A stretch of 64,000 nt of DNA from Aneurinibacillus tyrosinisolvens. GTDB taxonomy: Bacteria > Bacillota > Bacilli > Aneurinibacillales > Aneurinibacillaceae. Position numbers and translations under genes: made by a program. Below, in pieces: positions 52,756 through 61,798 of this stretch (positions are counted from its first letter, which is position 1; each line of letters starts with the position of its first letter). The stretch is from NCBI RefSeq assembly GCF_001015055.1, contig NZ_BBWZ01000012.1, forward strand, positions 54,047 to 118,046, given 5' to 3'. The notes under the pieces are model-generated. The model ran no database searches. It saw only the letters and a program-made list of their open reading frames with translations, and had not been told where the DNA came from.

Positions 52756-53679
52756 TTACTTTTCCACCGCGCACATCTCATTAGATATAGCGGGGTTTTT
52801 CTTCGTTTGCCACTTGATTGCCCGAAACCTGACTGTCGCAAAAACGACTCCCAGCACAATAAGTGTGCCGCCGATTACCTGCGATTTCGTAATGGGTGAA
52901 CCTAAGGCAATATATCCCACAATCATCGCGACAAATGGCTGCAGATTGAGCAAGATGGACGCCTTCGAAGCGCCTACTTTGGTAATTCCCCGGTTCCATA
53001 TTAAACCGCCTACTCCCTGGGACAAAATACCGGATAAAGCAGCAAGAACCCAAGGCCAAACAGAATGAGCGACAATCGGGTGCTGGTCGTTCACATAGAC
53101 GAAAGGAACGAACATGCAAGCGCCTAAAATGGTGGAATATACGGTCGCTGAAGTGGACTCAAACGTCTGTGTCAGCTTACGGATGAGTATCAGGCTAATG
53201 GAGAAGGTAAGCATCGCTCCCCCGGCCAGCAAGTCGCCTAACCCAATGGCAACGTGCTGTTTGCCAACCGCAACGAGCATGTAAACACCGAATACAGCAA
53301 TTAAAGAGCCAAGAATCATCCGGACAGTCAAGGGCTCCCGAAGAAAGAAATATGCCATAATGCTTGTTGCTATCGGAGCCAGGGACATAATCAACGCCGC
53401 TTCCGTTGCGCTTGTATAGCCTAAAGCCTGGAAGAAAAAGGTCTGATTCAGCAGCGTTCCTATAAAGGCGATAGCGAGCAGATAAACCCATTGGCGTTTT
53501 TTGATGCGAATGAATCGATGGGTAAAAAATGCAAAGCCAAGAAGAAAGCATGAAGTAAAGATAATACGAATGGCTGCCAGGATAAGAGGATGGAACTGTC
53601 CGACTAACCAGCTGCCGACAACAAAATTGCTCCCCCAAATGATAACGGGGATGAGAAGTACTAAATAACTGGATAACAT
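52756..53679 (-). CDS. EamA/DMT-superfamily transporter
   Basis: A 307-residue, ten-helix drug/metabolite transporter with two EamA repeats (IPVIIWGSNFVVGSWL at the front, GVGGLIWNRGITKVGA and ASILLNLQPFVAMIVGYI in the second). ATG 53679 follows GGTAGGG; the frame to 53715 has no better site. Such proteins export amino acids, nucleosides or drugs; the substrate is not clear. It is monocistronic. Confidence 0.88.
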   Translation of the reverse strand: MLSSYLVLLIPVIIWGSNFVVGSWLVGQFHPLILAAIRIIFTSCFLLGFAFFTHRFIRIKKRQWVYLLAIAFIGTLLNQTFFFQALGYTSATEAALIMSLAPIATSIMAYFFLREPLTVRMILGSLIAVFGVYMLVAVGKQHVAIGLGDLLAGGAMLTFSISLILIRKLTQTFESTSATVYSTILGACMFVPFVYVNDQHPIVAHSVWPWVLAALSGILSQGVGGLIWNRGITKVGASKASILLNLQPFVAMIVGYIALGSPITKSQVIGGTLIVLGVVFATVRFRAIKWQTKKNPAISNEMCAVEK

Positions 53680-53847
53680 ATGCAGTATCCCTACCGTTCT
53701 GTAATGTAGATGCATGCATCAGTATACTGCGTTACCCGCAGGAGAAGCAATGCTAATAAAGTTCAATATCCGAACAAGAAAAGGGTTTCACTGGCAAAAA
53801 CCTTAGGAATTCGAAGGTATGCTCCTTCTCTTTGTTTTGTTAAACAA

Positions 53848-54603
53848 TTAAGGTAAGCGGACCGATTTGTATGCGTCACGTACGCCCTGTTTAAGAAAAA
53901 CGCTATCTATGCCGTGCGTAAAGTAATGGACGCCCCGCTCTCTCCAGAAGTTGATAAAGTCCACGCTGGTGCCATGCATGCCGATGGATTTGCCTCTCTC
54001 TTTTACTTTATCTATGATTTTCTGAATCGTTTCTATTACAACCGGATGATCGAGCATTCCTGTTAAACCAAGCGATTGGGACAAATCCATCGGCCCTATG
54101 TAAAATAAATCTACCCCTTCCACGCCGATGATTTCATCCAAATTTCTAATGGCTTGTTCCGTTTCAATTTGTACAATGGTTATGACTCTATCATTTTCAC
54201 TCTGGACGAAGTCCTTTATATTCATATCCCCATAATGATCGGCAGCACACGCTCCGCCCACTCCCCGTTTGCCAAGAGGTCCGAACTTTGAAGCTTCCAC
54301 GATAGCTCTTGCCTCTTGCACGTTATTTACCTGCGGCAGCATCACGCCATCCACGCCTAAATCGAGTACCTTTGAAATGAACATAGAGGTGCCGGAAGCT
54401 ACGCGAAGTATAACAGGGATGCCGGCTTTTTTATACACCGGAACGATGGCTCGTAAATCAGAGAGATCCACCGGACCGTGTTCCATATCAACCGTAACAA
54501 AATCGACTCCGGTTAGGGATAGAACTTCAGAAACAATGGGAGAAGGAATTCTTTGCCAAATCCCCACGACATCTTTTCCGTTTTTAATTATAGATTTAAA
54601 CAT
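53848..54603 (-). CDS. HpcH/HpaI family aldolase
   Basis: A 251-residue class II 2-keto-3-deoxy-acid aldolase. GVDFVTVDMEHGPVDLSDLRA, GVDGVMLPQVNNVQEAR, FGPLGKRGVGG and VQIETEQAIRNLDEI (metal-binding Glu) with FYIGPMDLSQSLGLTG (metal-binding Asp) follow the family. It cleaves a 2-keto-3-deoxy acid to pyruvate and an aldehyde. It is the last gene of the operon 58647-53848, so it probably performs the final step for the sugar acid or aromatic-derived acid handled by the upstream genes. Confidence 0.9.
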   Translation of the reverse strand: MFKSIIKNGKDVVGIWQRIPSPIVSEVLSLTGVDFVTVDMEHGPVDLSDLRAIVPVYKKAGIPVILRVASGTSMFISKVLDLGVDGVMLPQVNNVQEARAIVEASKFGPLGKRGVGGACAADHYGDMNIKDFVQSENDRVITIVQIETEQAIRNLDEIIGVEGVDLFYIGPMDLSQSLGLTGMLDHPVVIETIQKIIDKVKERGKSIGMHGTSVDFINFWRERGVHYFTHGIDSVFLKQGVRDAYKSVRLP

Positions 54604-54674
54604 TGTATGCCTCCTCTAGTCATTCGTGTACTGAAAAGAAGGCCTGCAGTAATCTGCAGGACCTCTATCAAGAG

Positions 54675-55562
54675 TTATTCAAGTGTATTTGTCAGTGTAC
54701 CGATTTTCTCTATCGAAACAGTAATCTCATCTCCGGACTTTAACCAATGCTGCTCGGATTCCGGATAGCCCAGAATCACCCCATCAGGTGTTCCCGAGAA
54801 AATGATGTCTCCTGGCTTTAACGTCATATAGCGGGAGGCGTAGCTAATAATGGTTGCGCAGGAGAATATCATATCTTTTGTATTTGCAGACTGCCGCAGC
54901 TCTCCGTTGACCTCACATTTCACTTCGAGATTGCCTGGGTTAGGAATTTCATCGGCTGTCACAAGGTAAGGGCCAACAGGGGCAAACCCATCACTCGTTT
55001 TTCCAAGCAGCCACTGCCCCGTTCGGAATTGGAGGTCCCGGGCGGATAAGTCATTTCCAATACTGTATCCGAACACATAAGAGAGAGCTTCTTCTTCACT
55101 CACATTTTTTGCCGTTTTCCCGATAACAATGAGCAGTTCCGCTTCATAATCGAATTTTTCCGCGTCTTCTGGAAGATACACAACCTCTTTATGGCCCGCC
55201 AGGGCATTGTTAAACTTGCTGAATAAAATAGGTGAAGTAGGAACCGCCATTTTTGATTCTTCCGCATGGTTAATATAGTTAAGCCCTACGCAAATAATTT
55301 TTTCCGGGGATTGTACGCACGGGCCATATTCAACATTCTCTTCGCTGACGAGGAATTGTTGTGGATTTTCACTCGATAGAGCATTGTCTACTAGTTGTTT
55401 AAGAGCTTGAATCCCCTCGTCCCTACTGGCGATAAGAGCATCCACAGTGTTCGGCAGGCTTATATTTAGCTGCTCACCTGCTTGTTCTACATCTATAATT
55501 CCCTGTTCCGTTTGAATTCCTAATCCGAGTCGGTCGCCTTTTTTAAAATGGAGCAATTTCAT
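54675..55562 (-). CDS. Fumarylacetoacetate hydrolase-family protein
   Basis: A 295-residue FAH-fold enzyme. Metal ligands and signature are seen in ICVGLNYINHAEES, DYEAELLIVIGKTAKNV, GYSIGNDLSARDLQFRTGQW and GKTSDGFAPVGPYLV, with GDIIFSGTPDGVILG near the end. The family hydrolyses or decarboxylates beta-diketo or 2-keto acids (e.g. 2,4-diketo-3-deoxy sugar acids, oxaloacetate). Together with the aldolase and dehydrogenase it points to oxidation and cleavage of a 2-keto-3-deoxy acid, but the exact substrate is open. Confidence 0.9.
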   Translation of the reverse strand: MKLLHFKKGDRLGLGIQTEQGIIDVEQAGEQLNISLPNTVDALIASRDEGIQALKQLVDNALSSENPQQFLVSEENVEYGPCVQSPEKIICVGLNYINHAEESKMAVPTSPILFSKFNNALAGHKEVVYLPEDAEKFDYEAELLIVIGKTAKNVSEEEALSYVFGYSIGNDLSARDLQFRTGQWLLGKTSDGFAPVGPYLVTADEIPNPGNLEVKCEVNGELRQSANTKDMIFSCATIISYASRYMTLKPGDIIFSGTPDGVILGYPESEQHWLKSGDEITVSIEKIGTLTNTLE

Positions 55563-55589
55563 ATCTTCTTTTCCCCTTTCTTATTTCCC

Positions 55590-56693
55590 CTAAATGTTAG
55601 ATACTGTTTCTTCATATGGATTGTTTGTTAATTCTTCTATTAAAGAAGCTTGAATCCCTGCCGCCCGTGCGAAGTTCTCCAATTCTTCCACTACTGATTT
55701 AGGCAGAACAATTCCTTCTATTAAATTTTTCTCCTTGTTGTTTGCCTCGATCTCCCCTGGAAGATAAATTTCCTTTGCGCCTGCCGTTAAAGGAGTATCT
55801 TTCATATATTGGATGTACCGATCTACGGAAGCTTTAAACAGCGTCGGATCCATAAATGCGTCTACCCTTAAAGCCATGAAGAAATGGCTAATGTCATTCG
55901 GGTTTTCAAAATCCTGATACATGGAATGAATATCCGGGCCAATCGCTCCATTACTTAGCACTGCGGAAAGAATATCAACGAGAACGGCAAGGCCATATCC
56001 TTTCGGTCCGCCTACCGGGAATAAAAATCCGCCTTGAACAACGTCATCGGGATTTGTTGTCGGTTCGCCAGACCGGTCTACTGCCCAGCCCAGTGGGATT
56101 TCCTGTCCTTTGCTTTTTGCAGCCAGGATTTTCCCGAGCGGAACAACGCTTGTGGCCATATCTACTACGATCGGCTTCTCGTCTCCGGCAGGGATGGCCA
56201 TCGCAATCGGATTGTTTCCTACCTTTGCTGCGGCTCCTCCTGGAGGTGGCATTAATGGCTCTACATTGCTAACAACAAAACCAATCATGTTATGTTCTAG
56301 CAATTGGGAAGCCCAATAGGCGGCCGCACCGAAATGATTGCTTCTACGCACGGAAATGGCAGCGAGATTCGCGTTTTTCGCCTTCTCCAGCAATAAGTCA
56401 ATCGCTCGCTGTGAAACAACCTGGCCGATTCCGTATCCGCCGTCGAGGACAGCTGTGCTTTCCGTTTCATTCATAGTTACAACCTCTGTTTGCTTAGCCA
56501 TAACTCCCTTCTCTAACCGGTTAAGATAGATCGACATCCGTATTACGCCATGGCTGCTGACACCTCTTAAATCGGCATCGACAAGGGAATCAGACACCGT
56601 TTTTGCATCTTCAACCGGCACTCCATTGTTCTGCAAAATGAGTGAACAAATCTCTGAAAGCGGTTGCGGGTTTATACGATAGAAAGAACTCAT
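55590..56693 (-). CDS. Ldh-family (malate/ureidoglycolate-type) dehydrogenase
   Basis: A 367-residue NAD(P)-dependent oxidoreductase of the malate/L-lactate/ureidoglycolate family, which has a non-Rossmann fold. Motifs are DADLRGVSSHGVIRM (catalytic His region), VRRSNHFGAAAYWA (about residues 111-124) and GPKGYGLAVLVDILS near 227. It oxidises a 2-hydroxy acid to the 2-keto acid. Its ATG overlaps the last base of the MFS stop, so coupling is likely. Confidence 0.9.
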   Translation of the reverse strand: MSSFYRINPQPLSEICSLILQNNGVPVEDAKTVSDSLVDADLRGVSSHGVIRMSIYLNRLEKGVMAKQTEVVTMNETESTAVLDGGYGIGQVVSQRAIDLLLEKAKNANLAAISVRRSNHFGAAAYWASQLLEHNMIGFVVSNVEPLMPPPGGAAAKVGNNPIAMAIPAGDEKPIVVDMATSVVPLGKILAAKSKGQEIPLGWAVDRSGEPTTNPDDVVQGGFLFPVGGPKGYGLAVLVDILSAVLSNGAIGPDIHSMYQDFENPNDISHFFMALRVDAFMDPTLFKASVDRYIQYMKDTPLTAGAKEIYLPGEIEANNKEKNLIEGIVLPKSVVEELENFARAAGIQASLIEELTNNPYEETVSNI

Positions 56694-57982
56694 TAGGAAA
56701 CGACCTCCGTTGCTATTTTTTCTTGTGTAAGCGGCTTGTTATCTTTTTTCAAAAACAATCCATAAATGAGCGCTGCCACTCCTCCAATAACACCAGCAAT
56801 GACAAGGGCTGCAACGAAGTTATGGAGACGATCGGCCAGAAAACCTGTCAGAATTGGGGCAATCCATCCAGCTATATTACCAATGAAGTTCTGCATACCA
56901 GCGAGGGTCCCTTCTGTGCCCTTAGGTGCAATGTCAGCAATGATCGCCCAGGAAGAGCCATTCGCAAACATCATTCCCCCCATCGAGAGCGAAATGAGGA
57001 GGATAGCGGATGAAGCGCTTTCAACAAAGGCCCCCGGAATGATAAACAGGGAAAGGAGCATGCCTATCGTCATAATTGTTTTGCGAGCCTTGATTGGTTC
57101 CCAACCTCTCTTAACGAGCCTGTCTGAAAGATAGCCTCCGAGCAAAGCACCTGCAGATGCGGCAACCCATGGGAGAATTGAGTTAAAACCGGCTTTAATC
57201 AATGTCATGTGTTTTTCAACAACCAAATAGGTTGGCAGCCAGGTGAGCATGAGATAAAGCAAGTAGTCCTGGGCAAACAGCCCGTATAAAATACACCAAA
57301 CATTTCGTTGTTTTAATAACTGGTACCACTTAACTTTAGATTCTTCTGTTTTTTCAGGCGCTGTTTGCCCCGCTTCAATATACGCAACTTCTGCTTCATT
57401 AGCGATGCGGCTTTCACTCGGACGATTTTTAAAATAATAAAGCCAGAGGAAAACCCAGATAACACCAAGTGAACCCGTGATGATAAAGGATACGCGCCAG
57501 CCGAAGTTTTCAACTACCCATGCTACGAGTGGGGTGGTAAGCCCGGCTCCTACAGCAATCCCCGTTGTAAATAAGCCGTTTGCAAATCCGCGCTCATGAG
57601 TTGGCAGCCAATCGGAGATAACGCGGGTGTTGGTTGGAAAAGCCGGTGACTCCCCAATTCCCATGAGAGCACGGATTCCGATAAGCGCTCCAAGAGAGCG
57701 TCCGGTGGCCGTTAAGGCTCCGAATATAGACCACCATAAAATCGCCACTGCATAGGTGACTCGTGCTCCCAGTTTATCGACGATAGCTCCTACAGGAATT
57801 TGCATTAATGTATACGTCCAGAAGAAAGCGGAGCCTAGAATGCCAAATTCAACTTTTGAAAATGAAAGCTCTTTCATCATTGCCGGGCCGGCAACGCCAA
57901 GATTCGAACGGTCCAAATAATTGATGGATGTGGCCAAAAAAATCAAAATGACGACACCCCATCTGCCATTTGTTTTTTTCAT
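56693..57982 (-). CDS. MFS transporter of the anion:cation symporter type
   Basis: A 429-residue, 12-helix transporter in the ACS family (sugar acids such as galactonate, glucarate, tartrate). I prefer ATG 57982 after GAGGTG. SINYLDRSNLGVAGPAM in helix 1, VGAIVDKLGARVTY after helix 2, and GESPAFPTNTRVISDWLP in helix 4 are the usual ACS signatures. It probably imports the acid degraded by the enzymes encoded next. It follows the GntR gene by 26 bases. Confidence 0.9.
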   Translation of the reverse strand: MKKTNGRWGVVILIFLATSINYLDRSNLGVAGPAMMKELSFSKVEFGILGSAFFWTYTLMQIPVGAIVDKLGARVTYAVAILWWSIFGALTATGRSLGALIGIRALMGIGESPAFPTNTRVISDWLPTHERGFANGLFTTGIAVGAGLTTPLVAWVVENFGWRVSFIITGSLGVIWVFLWLYYFKNRPSESRIANEAEVAYIEAGQTAPEKTEESKVKWYQLLKQRNVWCILYGLFAQDYLLYLMLTWLPTYLVVEKHMTLIKAGFNSILPWVAASAGALLGGYLSDRLVKRGWEPIKARKTIMTIGMLLSLFIIPGAFVESASSAILLISLSMGGMMFANGSSWAIIADIAPKGTEGTLAGMQNFIGNIAGWIAPILTGFLADRLHNFVAALVIAGVIGGVAALIYGLFLKKDNKPLTQEKIATEVVS

Positions 57983-58008
57983 GCAATTCACCTCTTTTTT
58001 CACATGGT

Positions 58009-58647
58009 TTATAGATCACTAAAAGATGATTTTGTTTTCATTAAGTGCTCAAGTAAGGCCTTTCCAGCTGTACCGTCTCTTAAACCTTTCACAATTTCCA
58101 TATGTTCTGAAATAACTTCTTCCCTTCTATTTTTGCGGTGTAATACCCGTACACCAATCCGCCGAATGGTATCTGACGTTTGTTCAAATACACCAATAAT
58201 TCTCTTGTTGTTTGTTAATTCATAAATGACTTTATGAAAATCATGATCAATCGCCATAAATTCATAGTCATCCTGTTCTGCAGGATTTGTTTTCATAATC
58301 GAAATTAACTGTTCCAGTCTTTTTAAGCTATCCTCACTGACGTTTAATAAAATCTTCTCCACAATTGATGTCTCCAGCATTACGCGCAACTCGAAAACCT
58401 CTTCCATATCACGGGCAGTAATTGGGCTTATGTATGTCCCTTTATAAGGAATCGTATAGACCCAGCCTTCCGATTCGAGGATTTGAATTGCTTCACGAAA
58501 TGGGGTTCTACTAACTTGAAATTGTTCTGCTGCCCGCTTCTCGGTCATCATTTCGTTGTCCGTTAAAATGCCGCGTATAATCGCCTCCTTTAGAATTTCA
58601 TAAGTCTGTACTTTCAATGGTTTAGGTGCTGCCAAATGAAGATTCAT
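58009..58647 (-). CDS. GntR-family regulator (FCD type)
   Basis: A 212-residue regulator of the FadR subfamily. The N-terminal winged helix contains LKEAIIRGILTDNEMMTEKR, FQVSRTPFREAIQILESEGWV and YKGTYISPIT; the C-terminal all-helical FCD domain carries the metal-ligand pattern D-x3-H (DHDFHKVIYELT) and a later His in EEVISEHMEIV. It is the first gene of the catabolic operon and probably represses it until the acid or its keto form is present. An AT-rich palindrome upstream is the likely operator. Confidence 0.9.
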   Translation of the reverse strand: MNLHLAAPKPLKVQTYEILKEAIIRGILTDNEMMTEKRAAEQFQVSRTPFREAIQILESEGWVYTIPYKGTYISPITARDMEEVFELRVMLETSIVEKILLNVSEDSLKRLEQLISIMKTNPAEQDDYEFMAIDHDFHKVIYELTNNKRIIGVFEQTSDTIRRIGVRVLHRKNRREEVISEHMEIVKGLRDGTAGKALLEHLMKTKSSFSDL

Positions 58648-58668
58648 TTCGATTAACTCCCCTGTTTG

Positions 58669-58703
58669 TCTAATATATAGTATATAATATATTATATATA
58701 ATT
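58669..58703. promoter_or_regulatory. AT-rich palindromic operator of the GntR operon
   Basis: The run from CTAATATATAG to TATATATAATTTT holds several overlapping inverted repeats built on TATATA. It lies 25-60 bases before the GntR start and could include the -10 as well as an autoregulatory site. The low complexity limits certainty. Confidence 0.45.
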
Positions 58704-58794
58704 TTCTGTAAACTATATTTTTAACAATTTAGTCATTTTAGATTATTTTTTATTATTACATCCATTTAAAGGTTAAAGGCCTATCTATACATGC

Positions 58795-58832
58795 AAAAAA
58801 GCAGACCTAATTTCAGTTAGGTCTGCTTGATT
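58795..58832 (-). terminator. Terminator of the Bcr/CflA gene
   Basis: AAGCAGACCTAA and TTAGGTCTGCTT pair around five bases, followed on the minus strand by TTTTTTGC, about 50 bases beyond the stop at 58883. Confidence 0.85.
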
Positions 58833-58882
58833 CGTATGAATTCCTACCCTGTTTAATCAAAATCATGAACCAGCATTACCAA

Positions 58883-60103
58883 CTAATTCCGCCGTGCCAA
58901 AATGAAATAGCAGAGAACGGAGCCAATACCGGCAACAGCAATGACAACTCCCATCGGTACCGCTGTCTGGCTTCCGCCAAGCCCGACGAGAGGGGCTGCG
59001 ATTCCTCCAAAGACGAATGACAATAATCCAAGCAGTGCTGAAGCACTCCCTGCCGACTCTCCATGGTTTTGCATAGCGAGCGAAAAGCCTGCCGTCGTTA
59101 TAATTCCAACGCTCGATACGACGATAAACAAACACGGAAGAATAGCAGGTAAGCCTGCACCCATAAGAATCACGGCGAGCAGCGCCGTGCCGCCAAGAAA
59201 AGCAAGGCAAAGCCCGCTGATAAATAATTTTCCCTCCCCTATCCGGCCGGCCAGCCTGCCGGCGATTTGTCCGGTCATAATAATTCCGAGGCCATTAATC
59301 GCGAAGAACAGACTGAACATCTGAGGCGAAGCGCCGTAAATCTCCTGAAGGACGAACGGTGACCCCGATATGTAAGCAAACATCGCCGCAACGACAAGCC
59401 CCTGTGATAACGCATACCCTATGAAAACCCGATCGCTAATAAGGCTGCGAAAGGTGGACAGCGTATGGGTGATTCCTCCCTCAGACCGGCGTTCAGCAGG
59501 CAGTGTCTCCGGCAACCCCGCACGCACGGCAATGAACATCACAAGGCCAATCGCACTCAATACAAGGAATACACCGGTCCAGGGCGTCACTCGGAGCAAC
59601 TGTCCTCCTATAATAGGTGCAAGTATCGGGGCAGCCCCGTTAACGAGCATCAGAAGGGAGAAGAATTTTGTTAATTCCGAACCTGAATACAGATCACGGG
59701 CCATCGCGCGGGAAATAACAATGCCTGCAGCTCCTGCCATTCCTTGAATAAACCGCAGAATAATCAATATCCAAATAGAAGGAGCAAACGCGCATAATGC
59801 CGATGATACAGCATAAATAGCGAGCCCGATAAGAAGAGGGGTTCGCCGCCCCCGTACATCGCTAAGCGGGCCCGCAAGCAGCTGTCCGAATGAAAGCCCG
59901 AGCAGGCAAAAGGTCAGGCTTAGCTGGGTAAGGGATGCCGTCGTATGTAAATCCTTAGCCAGTGTTGGTAATGAAGGCAGGTACATATCAAGGGATAGCG
60001 GCCCGAATGCGGACAGTGAGCCTAATAGTATGACCATCCACAATCGATATGATAAAGCAGGTTTTTGTGAAGCAGAGTCGAGACCGTTCGTAAGATTGTT
60101 CAT
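58883..60103 (-). CDS. Bcr/CflA-type multidrug efflux MFS transporter
   Basis: A 406-residue, 12-helix exporter. ATG 60103 gives the expected N-terminal region followed by LSLDMYLPSLPTLAKDL, the DHA1 Bcr/CflA signature in helix 1; LAGPLSDVRGRRTPLLIG is the loop 2-3 motif and LRFIQGMAGAAGIVISRAMARDLY is the antiporter region. No good ribosome site sits at the ATG; it lies two bases from the stop of the yqkE-like gene, so translation may be coupled. It probably exports drugs or sulfonamide-like compounds by proton antiport. Confidence 0.88.
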   Translation of the reverse strand: MNNLTNGLDSASQKPALSYRLWMVILLGSLSAFGPLSLDMYLPSLPTLAKDLHTTASLTQLSLTFCLLGLSFGQLLAGPLSDVRGRRTPLLIGLAIYAVSSALCAFAPSIWILIILRFIQGMAGAAGIVISRAMARDLYSGSELTKFFSLLMLVNGAAPILAPIIGGQLLRVTPWTGVFLVLSAIGLVMFIAVRAGLPETLPAERRSEGGITHTLSTFRSLISDRVFIGYALSQGLVVAAMFAYISGSPFVLQEIYGASPQMFSLFFAINGLGIIMTGQIAGRLAGRIGEGKLFISGLCLAFLGGTALLAVILMGAGLPAILPCLFIVVSSVGIITTAGFSLAMQNHGESAGSASALLGLLSFVFGGIAAPLVGLGGSQTAVPMGVVIAVAGIGSVLCYFILARRN

Positions 60104-60104
60104 C

Positions 60105-60375
60105 CTACTTGAACTTTTTCCAGTCCATGTTGCTTTCCTCAAGCAAATCGGCAAATGTTTTATTTTTTTCCCGTGTGCGCTGCTCGGCTTTTTTCTTTTC
60201 CCTTTCCGCTTCCAGCTTTGCCTGTTCCTTTTGCTTTAGTTCCTGCGAAGTTTGCTTTAGCTTTTCAAGGGCAGATAAATCAATGCGATCGCCAAGAGCG
60301 CCAAGAGGCGTTTGGTCTTCTTTTTCGCGTTTTTCAAACTTGTATGTTTGTGGTTTTTTGCTTCTTTTTTGCCAT
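60105..60375 (-). pseudogene. YqkE-like DUF3886 protein, one-base frameshift
   Basis: From ATG 60375 the frame MAKKKQK breaks at a run of six A; one A fewer allows PQTYKFEKREKEDQTPLG and on to a Glu/Lys/Gln-rich helix ending TFADLLEESNMDWKKFK-stop (60105), the C-terminal signature of DUF3886 (YqkE). The corrected product has 89 residues, right for the family. The total of 271 bases is one more than a multiple of three. Function is unknown. It is directly upstream of the efflux gene. Confidence 0.75.
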
Positions 60376-60657
60376 CACGATCCCTCTTTTTCACTATATT
60401 TTAATAGAATCGTAGCATTGCTGCGTGTAAACTGGCAAGTTTAGTTGCCCGTATAATTGCTGTTTGTCAAAAATGCAGGTTATCTCCTTGATGATCCTGA
60501 GGGGAGTGCAAAATGATCTCCAATTTCATGCCGGGGTTAAAACAATGCCTGACTTCAGTTCAAATTTTAACATTGCAAACATATGTTCTTTGTTTTATAA
60601 TCGAGTTATGGCTAATAATGGATAGAAAATAATTTAGAATCAAGGAGTTGACGAATC

Positions 60658-61083
60658 ATGACAACGCGATTGATCCCCTATTTAATGATGAATGGAAATG
60701 CAAAAGAAGCTATTCAATTTTACGAAAAAGCACTGGATGCTAAAGTCCTCTTTACCCAAACTTTCGGAGAGATGCCGGAAAACCCCGAATTTCCTTTACC
60801 AACAGATGCAAAGGAACGTGTGGCACACGCAATGTTAAAAGTTGGCGAAACGGATCTTATGTTTTCTGATATATTTCCAGGTCAACCCCATCAAAGTGGA
60901 AATCAAGTGACCATCTGTATTTCAACTAATGACCTGGAAAAGTCAAAACAAATGTATGAATCCTTGCAGCAAGGCGGTCAAGTGAATATGCCGCTGCAAG
61001 AAACTCATTTTAGCCCTGCTTACGGTATTGTAACGGATAAGTTCGGCGTAACTTTCCAAATTTACACTGAGAGCCAACAGTAA
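60658..61083 (+). CDS. VOC-superfamily (PhnB/YjdN-like) protein
   Basis: A 141-residue glyoxalase/bleomycin-resistance fold protein behind AAGGAG. YLMMNGNAKEAIQFYEKALDA opens the first beta-alpha-beta-beta-beta unit and FSPAYGIVTDKFGVTFQIY closes the second, as in the PhnB/3-demethylubiquinone-methyltransferase-like group. The metal ligands of true glyoxalases are not clearly conserved, so binding or an unknown enzymatic role is possible. It is monocistronic. Confidence 0.88.
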   Translation: MTTRLIPYLMMNGNAKEAIQFYEKALDAKVLFTQTFGEMPENPEFPLPTDAKERVAHAMLKVGETDLMFSDIFPGQPHQSGNQVTICISTNDLEKSKQMYESLQQGGQVNMPLQETHFSPAYGIVTDKFGVTFQIYTESQQ

Positions 61084-61099
61084 GTTATTGTTAGCGACG

Positions 61100-61462
61100 C
61101 TATCCGTTTGTACTTGGCACTTCATAACAGATTTCCACTGTTACGTTCATATGACATAATAAAATCCTGGCTGAATCCGCATTTTCAATGCCAATAATCA
61201 CCCTCCCACTGTGGCAACGATTTTGCTTACGCGGAACAATGCAAAAAAAGGCTCTGTTCGCATCGTTTGCGACAGAGCCGTTCTCCTTTTTCTTAGGTTT
61301 CTCGAAATACAAGGAGAGATCCTTATTTTTCAAAATAAAGTAACCATCGTGCTGTTTTACGGCAATAGATTCTTTGGAATCAGTTCCCTTAATTCCAAAC
61401 AAATTCTCGCCTTCTCTTAAGCCAGAAGGTTGGCATTTAGTATAATTAATTCGATTTGCCAT
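61100..61462 (-). CDS. Doubtful hypothetical protein
   Basis: An open frame that could start at ATG 61462 (MANRINYTKCQPSGLREGEN). No ribosome site precedes it, and the frame reads straight through an intrinsic terminator (61243-61279), so at most the first 60 codons are likely to be coding. Those have a plausible globular composition (GKTDSKES-type turns, YFILKNKDLSLYFEKPK). It may be the remnant of a gene whose real end has been lost by a frameshift just before the hairpin. Confidence 0.25.
   Translation of the reverse strand: MANRINYTKCQPSGLREGENLFGIKGTDSKESIAVKQHDGYFILKNKDLSLYFEKPKKKENGSVANDANRAFFCIVPRKQNRCHSGRVIIGIENADSARILLCHMNVTVEICYEVPSTNG
61243..61279 (-). terminator. Intrinsic terminator (minus strand)
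   Basis: GGCTCTGT-CGC and its complement form an 11-bp stem with one bulge; the minus-strand tail is seven T. It implies a minus-strand transcript from about 61460. Confidence 0.75.
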
Positions 61463-61636
61463 ATTTGATTTTATCAAATGCAACTGTTCAATTCATCTAT
61501 GTTTTTTTTGTTCGAAGACGCCCCATAACTATCATTAAAAGCGTTACCCGTTACCGGAACAAAAAAGCTGCCGAAACAGAGTTATTGAACACTCGATTCC
61601 CGTCGCTGATAAAAGTTAATTTCTATTTAAGTCTTC

Positions 61637-61798
61637 AGGTCAACGACCCGCCACTGAAGTGGCAGGCCTGTGTGAACGCATAAGCCTGGTTGATTAGACC
61701 TCTTCCCTCGCAGGAAGGAAACGGTCGATGGGAACCTACGGAGACGATTTCGCAAGAAATCGGTTCTCTGCTTTATCTTCGCAAAGGAGATGTTTTAG
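61637..61798 (+). ncRNA. HEARO / omega-RNA of an IscB-type element
   Basis: The stretch upstream of the IscB-like start has the features of the HEARO RNA (the guide-RNA scaffold of IscB): an opening GGTCAACGACC, the hairpin GCCACTGAAGTGGC, an AGGCC..AAGCCT pairing, GTTGATTAGACC closing back to the 5' end, and the hairpin GATTTCGCAAGAAATC nested inside GAACC..GGTTC just before the ribosome site. It ends at the ATG, as usual. The targeting guide would be the roughly 16 bases 5' of the scaffold (61621-61636), derived from flanking DNA. Identification rests on my memory of the motif; a covariance search would settle it. Confidence 0.68.

Noticed and set aside
61456..61683. 75-codon plus-strand frame upstream of the IscB relic
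   Set aside because: It runs into the conserved RNA scaffold and has no ribosome site.
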